Assembly: GCF_030816015.1 (NCBI RefSeq)
Contig: NZ_JAUSXN010000001.1
Location: 2,294,001-2,358,000 of the forward strand
DNA length: 64,000 nt
From: Pedobacter sp. W3I1
GTDB lineage: Bacteria > Bacteroidota > Bacteroidia > Sphingobacteriales > Sphingobacteriaceae
Reading direction: 5' to 3'
Shown here: positions 53,943-63,512 of the stretch, piece after piece
How positions within the stretch are numbered: the first letter of the stretch is position 1
Layout: every line of letters starts with the position of its first letter
Notes under the pieces: model-generated
The model's database searches: none
Seen by the model: the letters and a program-made list of their open reading frames with translations, nothing else
Told to the model about the DNA's origin: nothing
Translations under genes and position numbers: made by a program

Positions 53943-55163
53943 TTGAAATTAGATTTAGCAAAATATAAGGAAGAATTAAGCTCAGAATTGGAAAATATTC
54001 TGAGCTATTGGAAGAATTTCACAGTTGATGAAGTTAATGGAGGCTTTGTTGGAAAAATCGACAATGATAACAATATTGATTATACTGGGCCTAAGGGAAG
54101 TGTTTTAAATGCCCGGATTCTTTGGTCTTTTTCCTCAGCTTATAATTTAAAAGGGAATGCTGATGATCTAGCAATTGCTGATCGAGCCTTTCAATACATT
54201 TTAAATCATTTTATTGATGATGAATTTGGTGGTGTTTATTGGTTGCTTGATGCAAAAGGAAACCCGATTGATACAAAAAAGCAGGTTTATGCCATAGCTT
54301 TCACCATTTATGCCTTTAGTGAATACTTCATTGCCAGTAATAATAACCTCGCGAAAGATAAGGCTATTGAGCTTTATAAAAACCTGGTCGCCAATAGTTA
54401 CGACAATGAAAAAGGTGGCTATTTCGAAGCTTTTAGCAGAGAATGGAAATCTTTGGATGATTTAAGACTGAGTGAAAAAGATGCCAATGAAAAGAAAACG
54501 ATGAATACGCATCTACATGTGTTAGAGGCGTTTACAACGCTGTACAAAATTTGGCCAAATGAAGATTTGAGGCGCAAAATTATAGCGCTTATCCATGATT
54601 TTACATCCCACATCATCAACGAGCAAACTGGAAATCTGGTTCTGTTTTTTGATGAAAACTGGATTCCAAAATCAGACATCATTTCTTACGGACACGACAT
54701 AGAAGCCGCCTGGCTTTTGCTTGAAGCTGCAGAAGCTGTTCATGATGAAGCCCTAATTGAACATATAAAATCAACTTCAGTTAAAATGGCTGAAGTTGCT
54801 AAGAACGGCCTTGATGCAGATGGAAGTCTTTGGTACGAATACGAATCCTCTACAAATCATTTTATCAAGGAAAAACATTGGTGGGTACAGGCAGAAGCCA
54901 TGGTTGGTTTTTTTAATGCTTGGCAGGTGTCAGCTGATGAACGCTTTCTGGAGACCAGTCTGAAAAATTGGGCGTTCGTGAAACGTAAAATCATCAATTA
55001 TCCAAAAGGAGAGTGGTTTTGGGGTATAAGTGAACAGGATGAAGTAATGCCCGGCGAAGATAAGGTTGGTGTTTGGAAATGCCCTTATCACAATAGCCGG
55101 GCCTGTATAGAACTTATCAAGAGGATTGGACAGTTAATTCTTCCCAAAGCCTCGACCCTGTAG
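53943..55163 (+). CDS. mannobiose/cellobiose 2-epimerase (AGE family)
   Basis: 406 residues, cytoplasmic, starting with a TTG codon at 53943 two bases after the phosphorylase stop; no ATG fits. The (alpha/alpha)6 barrel of the N-acylglucosamine 2-epimerase superfamily shows GGFVGKIDNDN, EFGGVYWLLDAKGN, THLHVLEAFTTLYK, SYGHDIEAAWLLLEAAE (catalytic His), HWWVQAEAMVGFFNAW and KCPYHNSRACIELIKR. It interconverts the reducing-end mannose of mannobiose to glucose for GH130. The last ~10 residues (after KRIG) look non-native and may have been altered by the rearranged DNA that follows. Confidence 0.92.
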   Translation: MKLDLAKYKEELSSELENILSYWKNFTVDEVNGGFVGKIDNDNNIDYTGPKGSVLNARILWSFSSAYNLKGNADDLAIADRAFQYILNHFIDDEFGGVYWLLDAKGNPIDTKKQVYAIAFTIYAFSEYFIASNNNLAKDKAIELYKNLVANSYDNEKGGYFEAFSREWKSLDDLRLSEKDANEKKTMNTHLHVLEAFTTLYKIWPNEDLRRKIIALIHDFTSHIINEQTGNLVLFFDENWIPKSDIISYGHDIEAAWLLLEAAEAVHDEALIEHIKSTSVKMAEVAKNGLDADGSLWYEYESSTNHFIKEKHWWVQAEAMVGFFNAWQVSADERFLETSLKNWAFVKRKIINYPKGEWFWGISEQDEVMPGEDKVGVWKCPYHNSRACIELIKRIGQLILPKASTL

Positions 55164-55317
55164 AACAATGGCTATGTCCCGGCAATCAGGCGTATGGTGC
55201 CGGTGGGTCCTACTGTGACGTTTTCAGTTATTATGGTCGAATAGGTGCTGAACTTAAGGGCTGGAACAGGTGCAATGGTTGCCAGAATGAACCAATTAGG
55301 CCATATGGTCAAAAATA
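55164..55317 (+). pseudogene. possible decayed coding remnant
   Basis: Several overlapping frames here are open and protein-like without a start, for example one that overlaps the epimerase end and reads YGAGGSYCDVFSYYGRIG, and another ending GAMVARMNQLGHMVKN at 55317. The mixture suggests the tail of a lost gene with indels. I do not recognise the family. Confidence 0.3.
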
Positions 55318-55342
55318 AATTTTAAATATAACCTACCTTATT

Positions 55343-57299
55343 ATGCGAACCATAGAAGTAAAGAAGCGTGTTTTGTTTTTATTTTCAATCACCCTATGTC
55401 TTGTTCTTAACTTATTTACCTCCCCTCAGACAAAGGCTCAATCTTTGCTGCATTCATTTCCTCTACAGCAGGTTACCTTGTTAACCCGGCGTTTTTAAAG
55501 ATGCGCAGCAAACAGACATGGCTTATATGCTGGCTTTAGACCCAGACCGTTTGTTGGCTCCTTACCTTAAAGAAGCAGGACTAAAGCCTAAAAAAGAAAA
55601 CTACGGAAACTGGGAAAATACGGGTTTGGATGGACATATAGGAGGACATTACCTATCTGCTTTATCTTTTATGTATGCCGCTACAGGCGACACCAGAATG
55701 AACAGTCGCCTGGACTATATGCTCGATGAGTTAAAAAGGGCACAGGATAAAATAGGAAGCGGTTATTTAGGTGGGACCCCTGGAGGAACAGCGATGTGGA
55801 TGGAAATAGCTGCTGGCAAAATAGAAGTAGATACGTTCGCCCTGAATAAAAAATGGGTTCCCCTGTATAATTTGCATAAGCTTTTCGCTGGCCTTCGTGA
55901 TGCTTATGTAATTGCAGGGAAAATACAGGCAAAAGAAGAGTTGATCCGATTAACGGATTATATCTACGGTGTCTCTCTCAAATTAACAGACGAACAGATC
56001 CAAACCATGCTGATCTCTGAACACGGTGGATTAAATGAAGTGTTTGCTGATGTTTCAGTAATTACCGGTAATAAAAAGTATTTGGCGCTAGCCCGCAGAT
56101 TTTCTCATAAAAAGCTCTTGAACCAGTTAGAGAATAACAAGGACGAGCTTAATGGTCTGCATGCCAATATGCAGATCCCCAAAGTCGTTGGCTTTGAAAG
56201 AATCTCAGAAGTTGGAGGTGATGCTGACTTTGCAAAAGCTGCCAGTTTCTTCTGGGAAACAGTTGTAAAGAACCGCTCGGTAGTTATAGGTGGTAACAGC
56301 GTAAATGAGCATTTTAACCCATCAGATAATTTTAAAAGAATGATCACGGATGTTGCAGGCCCTGAAACTTGTAACTCCTATAATATGCTTAAACTAACCC
56401 GGCATCTTTTTGAAGATATGGGGAATACGAAGTATATGGATTATTACGAGCGTGTTTTGTATAATCATATTCTTTCGAGCCAGCATCCAACACATGGCGG
56501 ATTTGTTTATTATACGCCAATGCGGCCTCAGCATTACCGCGTTTACTCACAGCCGCAGGAAACCATGTGGTGCTGCGTAGGATCTGGCATGGAAAATCAT
56601 GGTAAATATGGCGAGCTGATTTATAGTTACCAGGGGCAGAATCTATATGTAAACTTATTTATTGCATCCCGACTGAACTGGAAATCCAAAGGACTTATTC
56701 TTTCCCAGCAAACAAAGTTTCCAGATACAGAAACGTCTCAAATCATAATCGATGCGGTAAAGCCTGGTACTTTTAGCATTAATGTTCGTTATCCGGTTTG
56801 GGTAGAGGCAGGTAAGCTGGAAATAAAAATAAACGGTGTCAAAGCGGCTATTCAGTCTCAACCCGGCTCTTATGTAAAACTTAACAGGATGTGGAAGGCC
56901 GGCGATAAAATTGAAGTTCGTTTACCTATGAAACTTAGTACGGAAGAATTACCTCATAGCTCAAATTATGTAGCATTTTTACATGGTCCTATTGTATTAG
57001 CTGCAAAAACCGGCACATCCGATCTGGATAATTTAATTGGCGATTCAAACCAGTTTGGAGGCTACCGTGCAAGAGGAAAAATGTACCCGTTGGACACTGC
57101 ACCTGTTCTAGAGAGCAATGGAGCAAATCTTGAAAAATACTTAAAACCAGTTCCCGGGAAGCTTCAAACCTTTACTGCTCCAGGACTAATCGGTCCTGCA
57201 GCATTTAAAAACCTGCAACTGATCCCTTTCTACAAACTGCATGACGCACGGTATATGATCTATTGGTCAAAAAAGGGCCTTAAAAATACCAGCAACTGA
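55343..57299 (+). pseudogene. GH127 (DUF1680) beta-L-arabinofuranosidase-like, frameshifted
   Basis: ATG 55343 opens a signal peptide (VLFLFSITLCLVLNLF, cut after TKAQ) and the conserved start FPLQQVTLL. One extra base near 55483-55486 then throws the frame into a stop at 55496-55498. The other frame continues PGVFKDAQQTDMAYMLALDPDRLL to 57299 with the GH127 core: NTGLDGHIGGHYLSALS, GGLNEVFADVS, GPETCNSYNMLKL and the cysteine/zinc motif MWCCVGSGMENHGKYG. Members hydrolyse beta-L-arabinofuranosides of plant glycans. Without repair only an unexported 593-residue fragment from ATG 55518 could be made. Confidence 0.82.
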
Positions 57300-57329
57300 T
57301 GATATCTAACAAACTTTAAATGGAAAGAT

Positions 57330-57360
57330 GTTACCTTAACTATGTAGTAGTTAAGGTAAC
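57330..57360. other. perfect 13-bp stem-loop
   Basis: Arms GTTACCTTAACTA and TAGTTAAGGTAAC are perfectly complementary around a 5-nt loop, 30 bp after the GH127-type gene. No T run follows on either strand. It may be an RNA end-processing signal or a protein-binding palindrome. The rest of the 57300-57703 gap contains no feature I can support. Confidence 0.55.
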
Positions 57361-57703
57361 CACACAGCCGAATAGATGGTGTATGCAAACTCAAAAAATT
57401 GTTTTATGATTGTAGCATTATCAGATATTTTGACATTTAGTTTATCCGTCGTTAAATATCCCTGTGAGAAATTAGTAATCTGTTAGCGGGGGAGATAGAT
57501 GGTACAGTTGTTTCAACCATACTGCCTGAAGAATAAATCTGCTCTGGGAACGCACAGTGTGCCCAAGTATGACCATAAGGTTTTGCATTGGACACACCGC
57601 AGAAGAATAGCTGGAATACTCCTTGCAGAGACGCTTGATTTTTACTAATTTTAAGACAGCAACCAGAGGCGAAAAGTCTGCTAAATCCCTACATTAACAA
57701 CAT

Positions 57704-59860
57704 ATGAGAAAAGTAACCCCATCTTCAGCGTATCATAAGGGCAGTCCAAAATCATTGAGCGGATTCTTTTACCGCATATCCAAAACGACAAAAAAAAATT
57801 TATCCGTTTTAATAATCGTTATTTGTACGTTTATTTCGGGCGTCCAAAACAGTTTTGCCCAATTGGAAAAAGGAAAACTCCTTTTTGGGGTGGCATACTA
57901 TGATGAATATATGCCTTATGAACGCCTTGATAAGGATATCAAAATGATGAAAGCAGCGGGGATTAATGTAGTCAGGATCGCTGAGTCTACCTGGAGTACC
58001 ATGGAACCTCAGGAAGGCGTCTACGATTTTACCCATATCGACAGAGTGCTCGATGGAATGCATAAAGCGGGTATCAGCGTGATTATTGGTACGCCAACAT
58101 ATGCTGTACCTACCTGGCTGGTGAAAAAATTTCCGGATGTACTGGCCATCACCTCAAGGGGGCCTAATCAATATGGTACACGGCAGAACATGGATATTAC
58201 CAACATCCATTTCAGGACCTACGCTGAAAAAGCCATCCGCAAGATGCTTGAGCACATCAAGAGCCACCCAGCGATTATCGGTTTTCAAATTGATAATGAA
58301 ACTAAATCCTATGGAACGGCCGGTCCAGAGGTTCAAAGACAGTTTGTGGCATACATGAAAGCCAAATATCCTTCCCTTGATGATATGAACAGTATCTTTG
58401 GTCTGGACTACTGGAGTAATCGGATTAATAATTGGGAAGACTTTCCATCTGTCAATGGAAGTATCAATGCCAGTCTGAATGCAGAATTTGCAAAGTTCCA
58501 GCGCGCACTGGTTACCAATTACCTTGCCTGGCAGGCAGCTATTGTTCGGGAATACAAGAAACCCTCACAGTTCATTACCCAGAATTTCGACCTGGACTGG
58601 CGCGGCCACTCATACGGTATACAAACGGAAGTCGATCATTTTGCAGCAGCAAAGGTTTTGGATGTTGCCGGCATTGATATCTATCATCCATCCCAGGACA
58701 AACTGACTGGGGCAGAGATTTCTTTTGGAGGCGATATAGCCCGGTCAATGAAGGCTGGGCAGAATTACCTGGTTATTGAAACCGAGGCGCAAGGTTTTCC
58801 AGAATGGGTGCCCTACCCCGGACAATTGAGGCTGCAAGCCTTTAGCCATCTGGCATCCGGTGCCGATATGGTATCCTACTGGCATTGGCACTCGATTCAC
58901 AATTCTGCGGAAACCTATTGGAAAGGATTGCTCAGTCATGATTTTGAGCCTAATCCAACTTATGATGAAGCCAGGACGATAGGTGAAGATTTCAAAAAAC
59001 TGGGACCTGATCTGGCTAACCTTAAGAAAAAAAATGACGTTGCCATACTTTTTAGCAATGAGGCGCAAACTGCATATAACTCCTTTGGACCGGGCAATTA
59101 TAACAGTATCCTTCGACCAATGTATGATGTACTGTATAATATGAATATTGGTGTGGACTTTATCGATCCGTCAAGTGCAAAAATGGAACAGTATAAATTA
59201 ATTGTCGTGCCTGCTTTGTATGCTGCCCCTGATAGTTTGCTGCGCCGTCTGAACAGCTTTGTGAAAAATGGTGGACATATTGTATATACCTTCAAAAGTG
59301 GTTTTTCTGATGAACATAATAAAGTAAGGACACTTAGACAGCCTGGAATAATAAGTGAGGCCTGCGGTATCAGTTACAATGAATTTACAGTTCCAGAAAA
59401 GGTGCCCCTTAAAGGCGATCCTTTTGGGGTTGGCAGTCAGAACTTTGTGGAGAAGTGGATGGAGCTGATCACACCGACTACTGCAAAGGTACTGGCCTTT
59501 TATGACCATCCTGCATGGGGCAAATATGCAGCAGTTACACAGAACAATTATGGAAAGGGATCGGCAATCTACATTGGTTGCGGCATCAATGGAACTCTTA
59601 CCGAAAAGATTCTGGAAAGGGCATTGAAAGATGCCGGCCTTTGGGGCAATGATCAACTGATGAAATTTCCGTTGATTACCAAGTCGGGAGTAAATAATCA
59701 AAATAAGGGGGTACATTATTATCTCAATTATTCTGCCACACCCAAATCATTTGTTTATGCATATCCTAAAGGGAAATCCCTGCTTAGCGGAGATAGTATA
59801 CCCGCTCAAAGTAAGCATACCTTACCCGCCTGGGGTTTTCAGATCGTTCTCGAGCAGTAA
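57704..59860 (+). CDS. GH42 beta-galactosidase, secreted
   Basis: 718 residues. The N-terminus has about 30 hydrophilic residues, then a hydrophobic helix (33-48) and AQ at 52-53, a late signal peptide. GH42 layout: LLFGVAYYDEYMPYERLDKDIKMMKAAGINVVRIAESTWSTMEP (written here only as the opening of the barrel, residues 59-102), acid/base Glu199 in FQIDNET, and nucleophile Glu359 in LVIETEAQGFPEW, followed by the trimerisation/glutaminase-like domain (VVPALYAAPDSLLRRL, GGHIVYTFKSG). It removes terminal beta-galactose, probably from pectic galactan or arabinogalactan. Confidence 0.9.
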   Translation: MRKVTPSSAYHKGSPKSLSGFFYRISKTTKKNLSVLIIVICTFISGVQNSFAQLEKGKLLFGVAYYDEYMPYERLDKDIKMMKAAGINVVRIAESTWSTMEPQEGVYDFTHIDRVLDGMHKAGISVIIGTPTYAVPTWLVKKFPDVLAITSRGPNQYGTRQNMDITNIHFRTYAEKAIRKMLEHIKSHPAIIGFQIDNETKSYGTAGPEVQRQFVAYMKAKYPSLDDMNSIFGLDYWSNRINNWEDFPSVNGSINASLNAEFAKFQRALVTNYLAWQAAIVREYKKPSQFITQNFDLDWRGHSYGIQTEVDHFAAAKVLDVAGIDIYHPSQDKLTGAEISFGGDIARSMKAGQNYLVIETEAQGFPEWVPYPGQLRLQAFSHLASGADMVSYWHWHSIHNSAETYWKGLLSHDFEPNPTYDEARTIGEDFKKLGPDLANLKKKNDVAILFSNEAQTAYNSFGPGNYNSILRPMYDVLYNMNIGVDFIDPSSAKMEQYKLIVVPALYAAPDSLLRRLNSFVKNGGHIVYTFKSGFSDEHNKVRTLRQPGIISEACGISYNEFTVPEKVPLKGDPFGVGSQNFVEKWMELITPTTAKVLAFYDHPAWGKYAAVTQNNYGKGSAIYIGCGINGTLTEKILERALKDAGLWGNDQLMKFPLITKSGVNNQNKGVHYYLNYSATPKSFVYAYPKGKSLLSGDSIPAQSKHTLPAWGFQIVLEQ

Positions 59861-60069
59861 TGGAAAAAAAGTGCTGATCCTGACAGGATTTTACGGTTGT
59901 AAGATTGCAAATCTACAAGTGGATAAAAACCCAGCCGCAAAACAGATCAATGGATGGTAAAGCAATAATAGTAATGCTGTATGGGGGGAAGAGATTATTT
60001 CTTCTCCCAACAATTCTTTAAGCCGATCCGAGCATCATTAATTTAAGATACGGTTAGTTAAGTGTGATT

Positions 60070-60107
60070 CCCGGGTGTTTAGCCCGGGTTTCTTTTTTTT
60101 ATTTTTT
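60070..60107 (+). terminator. strong intrinsic terminator
   Basis: CCCGGG (60070-60075) and CCCGGG (60083-60088) pair as a GC-only stem around a 7-nt loop, followed by TTTCTTTTTTTT. It closes the transcript from the GH42 gene. The remaining bases to 60402 are the upstream region of the next SusC; no clear TAnnTTTG box was confirmed there. Confidence 0.85.
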
Positions 60108-60402
60108 GTGCTTCTTTGAATTGTTAATTCTTTCGAAGATTTTAGATTGTTGTGCGTTACCCTTTCTGTCTATTGAAATAAGGGTATCTAATTTTGTTTA
60201 AAGGCGTTGAAATCTGATAATTTCTTTATGAATCTTAACGGGTCAACTTAAGGCTATCACGTTTTTGTTTGTACTTTAACCTATAGGGCACAATATGATA
60301 CCAAATGGCACTTTCTGATAAGTGGTTTTCATACGATTTATACAATACTTGTGACAGGTAATTATGCTAGTTAATTATCTCTAACCATTTATTTAATCGT
60401 GT

Positions 60403-63400
60403 ATGAAAAAATTAATTACAACCAGATGGCTTGCTGTATTTTTTATGCTTGCCTTTTTACATTTTAATACCGTAGGTTTTGCGCAGAACAGCGTTGTCAG
60501 CGGCAAGATTATTGACGAAGCAGCAAAACCACTTCCTGGTGTTTCCGTGTTAGTGAAGGGCTCCAAAATCAGTACGGTGTCGGAACTTGACGGCAGCTTT
60601 AAAATTGCTGCTACTTCCAACGCAACTTTATTAGTCTCATTTGTGGGGATGGAGACTCAGGAAATTAACCTGGGCGGGCGAACTACACTCAACATTTCAA
60701 TGAAAGCTTCCGCAAATGTTTTGGATGAGATGGTTGTTGTGGGATATGGCACCCAGAAAAGAACTGATGTAACATCATCCATTACAAGGGCTGATATGAA
60801 AAATGCAAATCAGTTGCCCGTTCAGGGCGTTGAACAGGCACTGCAGGGAAGAGCGGCAGGCGTTCAAGTTGTAAATACGAACGGCCTTCCGGGTTCTGCT
60901 GTTATGGTTCGCATCAGGGGCGTGGGAACCGTGAATAACAACGAACCGCTATATGTAGTTGATGGAATTCCAGTGAGCGGCCTGAATTTTCTTACTCCGG
61001 CTGACATAGAGTCTGTAGACATACTGAAAGATGCCTCGGCTGCTGCAATTTACGGAAATAGGGCAGCAAATGGAGTGGTATTGATCACTACAAAGAAAGG
61101 AAAGGGCAAAACAACGATTTCATTTGATAGCTATTATGCCAGCAGTAAACCCTGGAGAGACTATAAACCAGCCGGCAGGGATGAGTATCTTTATATGTCA
61201 AAAGTGGTGAACGGCGAATCTTCGACAGAGTATAAAAAGACGAAGGCTGCCTACGATCAGGGCAACTATACCAACTGGTGGGATGAGACAGTCAATTCCG
61301 CACCCACTCAGAATTACAATGTGGCAGTAAGCGGAAGTACGGATAAGATCCATTATTCATTGAATGGTTCCTATTATAAGCAGGAGGGCATGGTCAAACC
61401 GTCCGGATATGAGCGTTTTACTTTCCGGTCGAATGCAGATTACAAAGTCCGGGATTGGTGGAAGATTGGTGAAAACTTCAGTTTGTCGAATGAAAAGAAC
61501 ATCAATACGCTACAGAACATCCTGGGACTTATCAAACAATACGACCCGCTAATACCTGTATTGGATTTGAATAAGGACCAGGCAGATCCCTACAATAAAT
61601 TTGCAGTATCAAACACCACATTTGGCAGCAGTCCACTTGCCAGGCTGGCCAGGATCATAGGTCAGGGTGAAACATTAAGGGCAGTAGGCAACGTATATAC
61701 TGATATCAACCTGACTAAGAATATTGTATTGAACTCCAGCTTTGGGTTAGATGTGGGAAGGCCGAGCTCCTGGTCATTTGTACCTACTTATTTTATGAGT
61801 GCGAGCGATAAGAACGAACTCCGTTCGGCTTCGGCAGGAAGTTCAAAGAACAACCATTGGGTATCCACCCAGACGATGACATGGACACCAAAGATCGGGG
61901 ACCATAGTTTCAATGTACTTGCCGGTGCGAGTTTTGAGAAATCTACCTGGAGGTCACTCTCCGGTACGAGCTACGGTCAGCCTAGCAATGATCCCAAAGA
62001 CTGGTACATAGATGCCGGAACCAGTTCAAGTTACAACCTAAGTGGCAATGCGGGCTCTTCGGGACTCAATTCTTATTTTGGAAGATTAATCTACAACTTT
62101 AAAGACAAATATTTGTTTAACGCAAGCATTCGGCATGATGGTACCTCAGCATTTTCGAAAGACTCCAGATGGGGTACATTTCCAGCTGCATCACTAGGCT
62201 GGGTAGTAAGCAAAGAACAATTTTGGGGGAAAGAAACGGCAAAATGGTTCAGCAATCTTAAGATAAGAGGGGGATGGGGCCAGTTGGGTAATCAAAATGT
62301 ACCCGGTGCGAACAATTACGCCACGTATATCGCCGGAGGTGTAAACCGTCGGTTTGTTTTGGGAGATGGTACAATTGTACAAGGATATGCCATGGACAAT
62401 TTGGGCAATTCACTGCTGCACTGGGAAACCACCCGGCAGGTAGATGCGGCTGTAGATTTTGGTTTTTTCAACAATGCGCTCACTTTTACTGCCGAATATT
62501 ATACGCGTAAAACAAAGGATATGCTAGTTTCTTTGCCTGTTGCGGACGTATTTGGTGTTTCCTCACCTATTGTCAACATTGGATCGGTACGTAATAGAGG
62601 CTTCGATTTTGAGGTCAATTACAATGGTAATATAGGCTCAGACTTTAAATATACCATTGGAGGCAACCTCTCGGCTTATAAAAATATGGTTGTTGATCTT
62701 GGTCTGGGCGCACCTTATGTAGATGAAGTTACAGGATCACGGGTGACCGGATTCTCGCGCACAGCCGTAGGCCAGCCGATCGGCCAGTTTTATGGATATA
62801 AGACTGCGGGGATTTTCCAAAGCCAGGCAGAGGTAGATGGCTATATCGGCAAAAATGGGAAGATCCAACCCAATGCACGCCCAGGTGATTTTAGGTTCCA
62901 GGACATTAATGGGGATGGATTGGTCAATGACGGCGATAAGACCACAATAGGAAATCCACATCCTGATTTTACTTACGGATTCAATACCAGTTTAAACTAC
63001 AAAAATTTTGATATTGTCTTGTATGTGCAAGGGTCAGCCGGGAATGACAACATTAATCTTACCAAGTATACTACAAATCAACCACTTGGATTTGATAATA
63101 TTCAGGCAGGAGTGGCTTACGCAGCATGGACACCTGAAAACCACTCTAATACCCAACCCATCATGTCAAAGAACGATCCCAATAACAATTTCAGAACCTC
63201 TGATTTTTATGTGGAAGATGCTTCGTATATCCGGCTGAAAACCGTTCAGCTTGGCTACACTCTTCCTACGAAATTCATTTCCAAAGCGTCGTTTTCCAGT
63301 GTGAGGATCTATGTTGCCGCTCAAAACCTTTTCACTATTACTGATTACTCCGGACTGGATCCCGAGGTGGGACCGTATTCGGTGGATGCGTTCAATACAG

Positions 63401-63498
63401 TGGTCGATAATGCAAGGATGTCCAGGCTGATGGGAGCTGATTTTGGTGCGTTTCCGAATCCAAGAACCTTACAAGTAGGACTTAGTGTTAAATTTTAG
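60403..63498 (+). CDS. SusC family TonB-linked transporter (third locus)
   Basis: 1031 residues. The signal peptide ends about residue 28 (GFAQ). The carboxypeptidase-D regulatory-like domain spans about 32-105 (VSGKIIDEAAKPLPGVSVLV). The plug has EMVVVGYGTQKRTDVTSS and VRIRGVGTVNNNEPLYVVDGIPV. The barrel ends in Phe (VGLSVKF). It heads a new PUL that continues past the window, and GH42 and GH127-type enzymes upstream hint at a pectic galactan/arabinan-type ligand. A strong terminator separates it from GH42, so it is a separate transcript. Confidence 0.94.
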   Translation: MKKLITTRWLAVFFMLAFLHFNTVGFAQNSVVSGKIIDEAAKPLPGVSVLVKGSKISTVSELDGSFKIAATSNATLLVSFVGMETQEINLGGRTTLNISMKASANVLDEMVVVGYGTQKRTDVTSSITRADMKNANQLPVQGVEQALQGRAAGVQVVNTNGLPGSAVMVRIRGVGTVNNNEPLYVVDGIPVSGLNFLTPADIESVDILKDASAAAIYGNRAANGVVLITTKKGKGKTTISFDSYYASSKPWRDYKPAGRDEYLYMSKVVNGESSTEYKKTKAAYDQGNYTNWWDETVNSAPTQNYNVAVSGSTDKIHYSLNGSYYKQEGMVKPSGYERFTFRSNADYKVRDWWKIGENFSLSNEKNINTLQNILGLIKQYDPLIPVLDLNKDQADPYNKFAVSNTTFGSSPLARLARIIGQGETLRAVGNVYTDINLTKNIVLNSSFGLDVGRPSSWSFVPTYFMSASDKNELRSASAGSSKNNHWVSTQTMTWTPKIGDHSFNVLAGASFEKSTWRSLSGTSYGQPSNDPKDWYIDAGTSSSYNLSGNAGSSGLNSYFGRLIYNFKDKYLFNASIRHDGTSAFSKDSRWGTFPAASLGWVVSKEQFWGKETAKWFSNLKIRGGWGQLGNQNVPGANNYATYIAGGVNRRFVLGDGTIVQGYAMDNLGNSLLHWETTRQVDAAVDFGFFNNALTFTAEYYTRKTKDMLVSLPVADVFGVSSPIVNIGSVRNRGFDFEVNYNGNIGSDFKYTIGGNLSAYKNMVVDLGLGAPYVDEVTGSRVTGFSRTAVGQPIGQFYGYKTAGIFQSQAEVDGYIGKNGKIQPNARPGDFRFQDINGDGLVNDGDKTTIGNPHPDFTYGFNTSLNYKNFDIVLYVQGSAGNDNINLTKYTTNQPLGFDNIQAGVAYAAWTPENHSNTQPIMSKNDPNNNFRTSDFYVEDASYIRLKTVQLGYTLPTKFISKASFSSVRIYVAAQNLFTITDYSGLDPEVGPYSVDAFNTVVDNARMSRLMGADFGAFPNPRTLQVGLSVKF

Positions 63499-63512
63499 TT
63501 AGAAGAAATACA

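Noticed and set aside
55518..57299. GH127-type gene as an intact cytoplasmic protein from ATG 55518
   Set aside because: The conserved start and a signal peptide lie upstream in another frame, so this is the 3' part of a frameshifted gene.
57500..57660. Protein-like frame (SVPKYDHKVLHWTHRR) before the GH42 gene
   Set aside because: Short, with nearby stops in frame and no family resemblance I could support.
21623..60158. Shared 14-mer ttagattgttgtgc near 21625 and 60143
   Set aside because: In 64 kb of AT-rich DNA several 14-base matches are expected by chance, and the flanks do not align.
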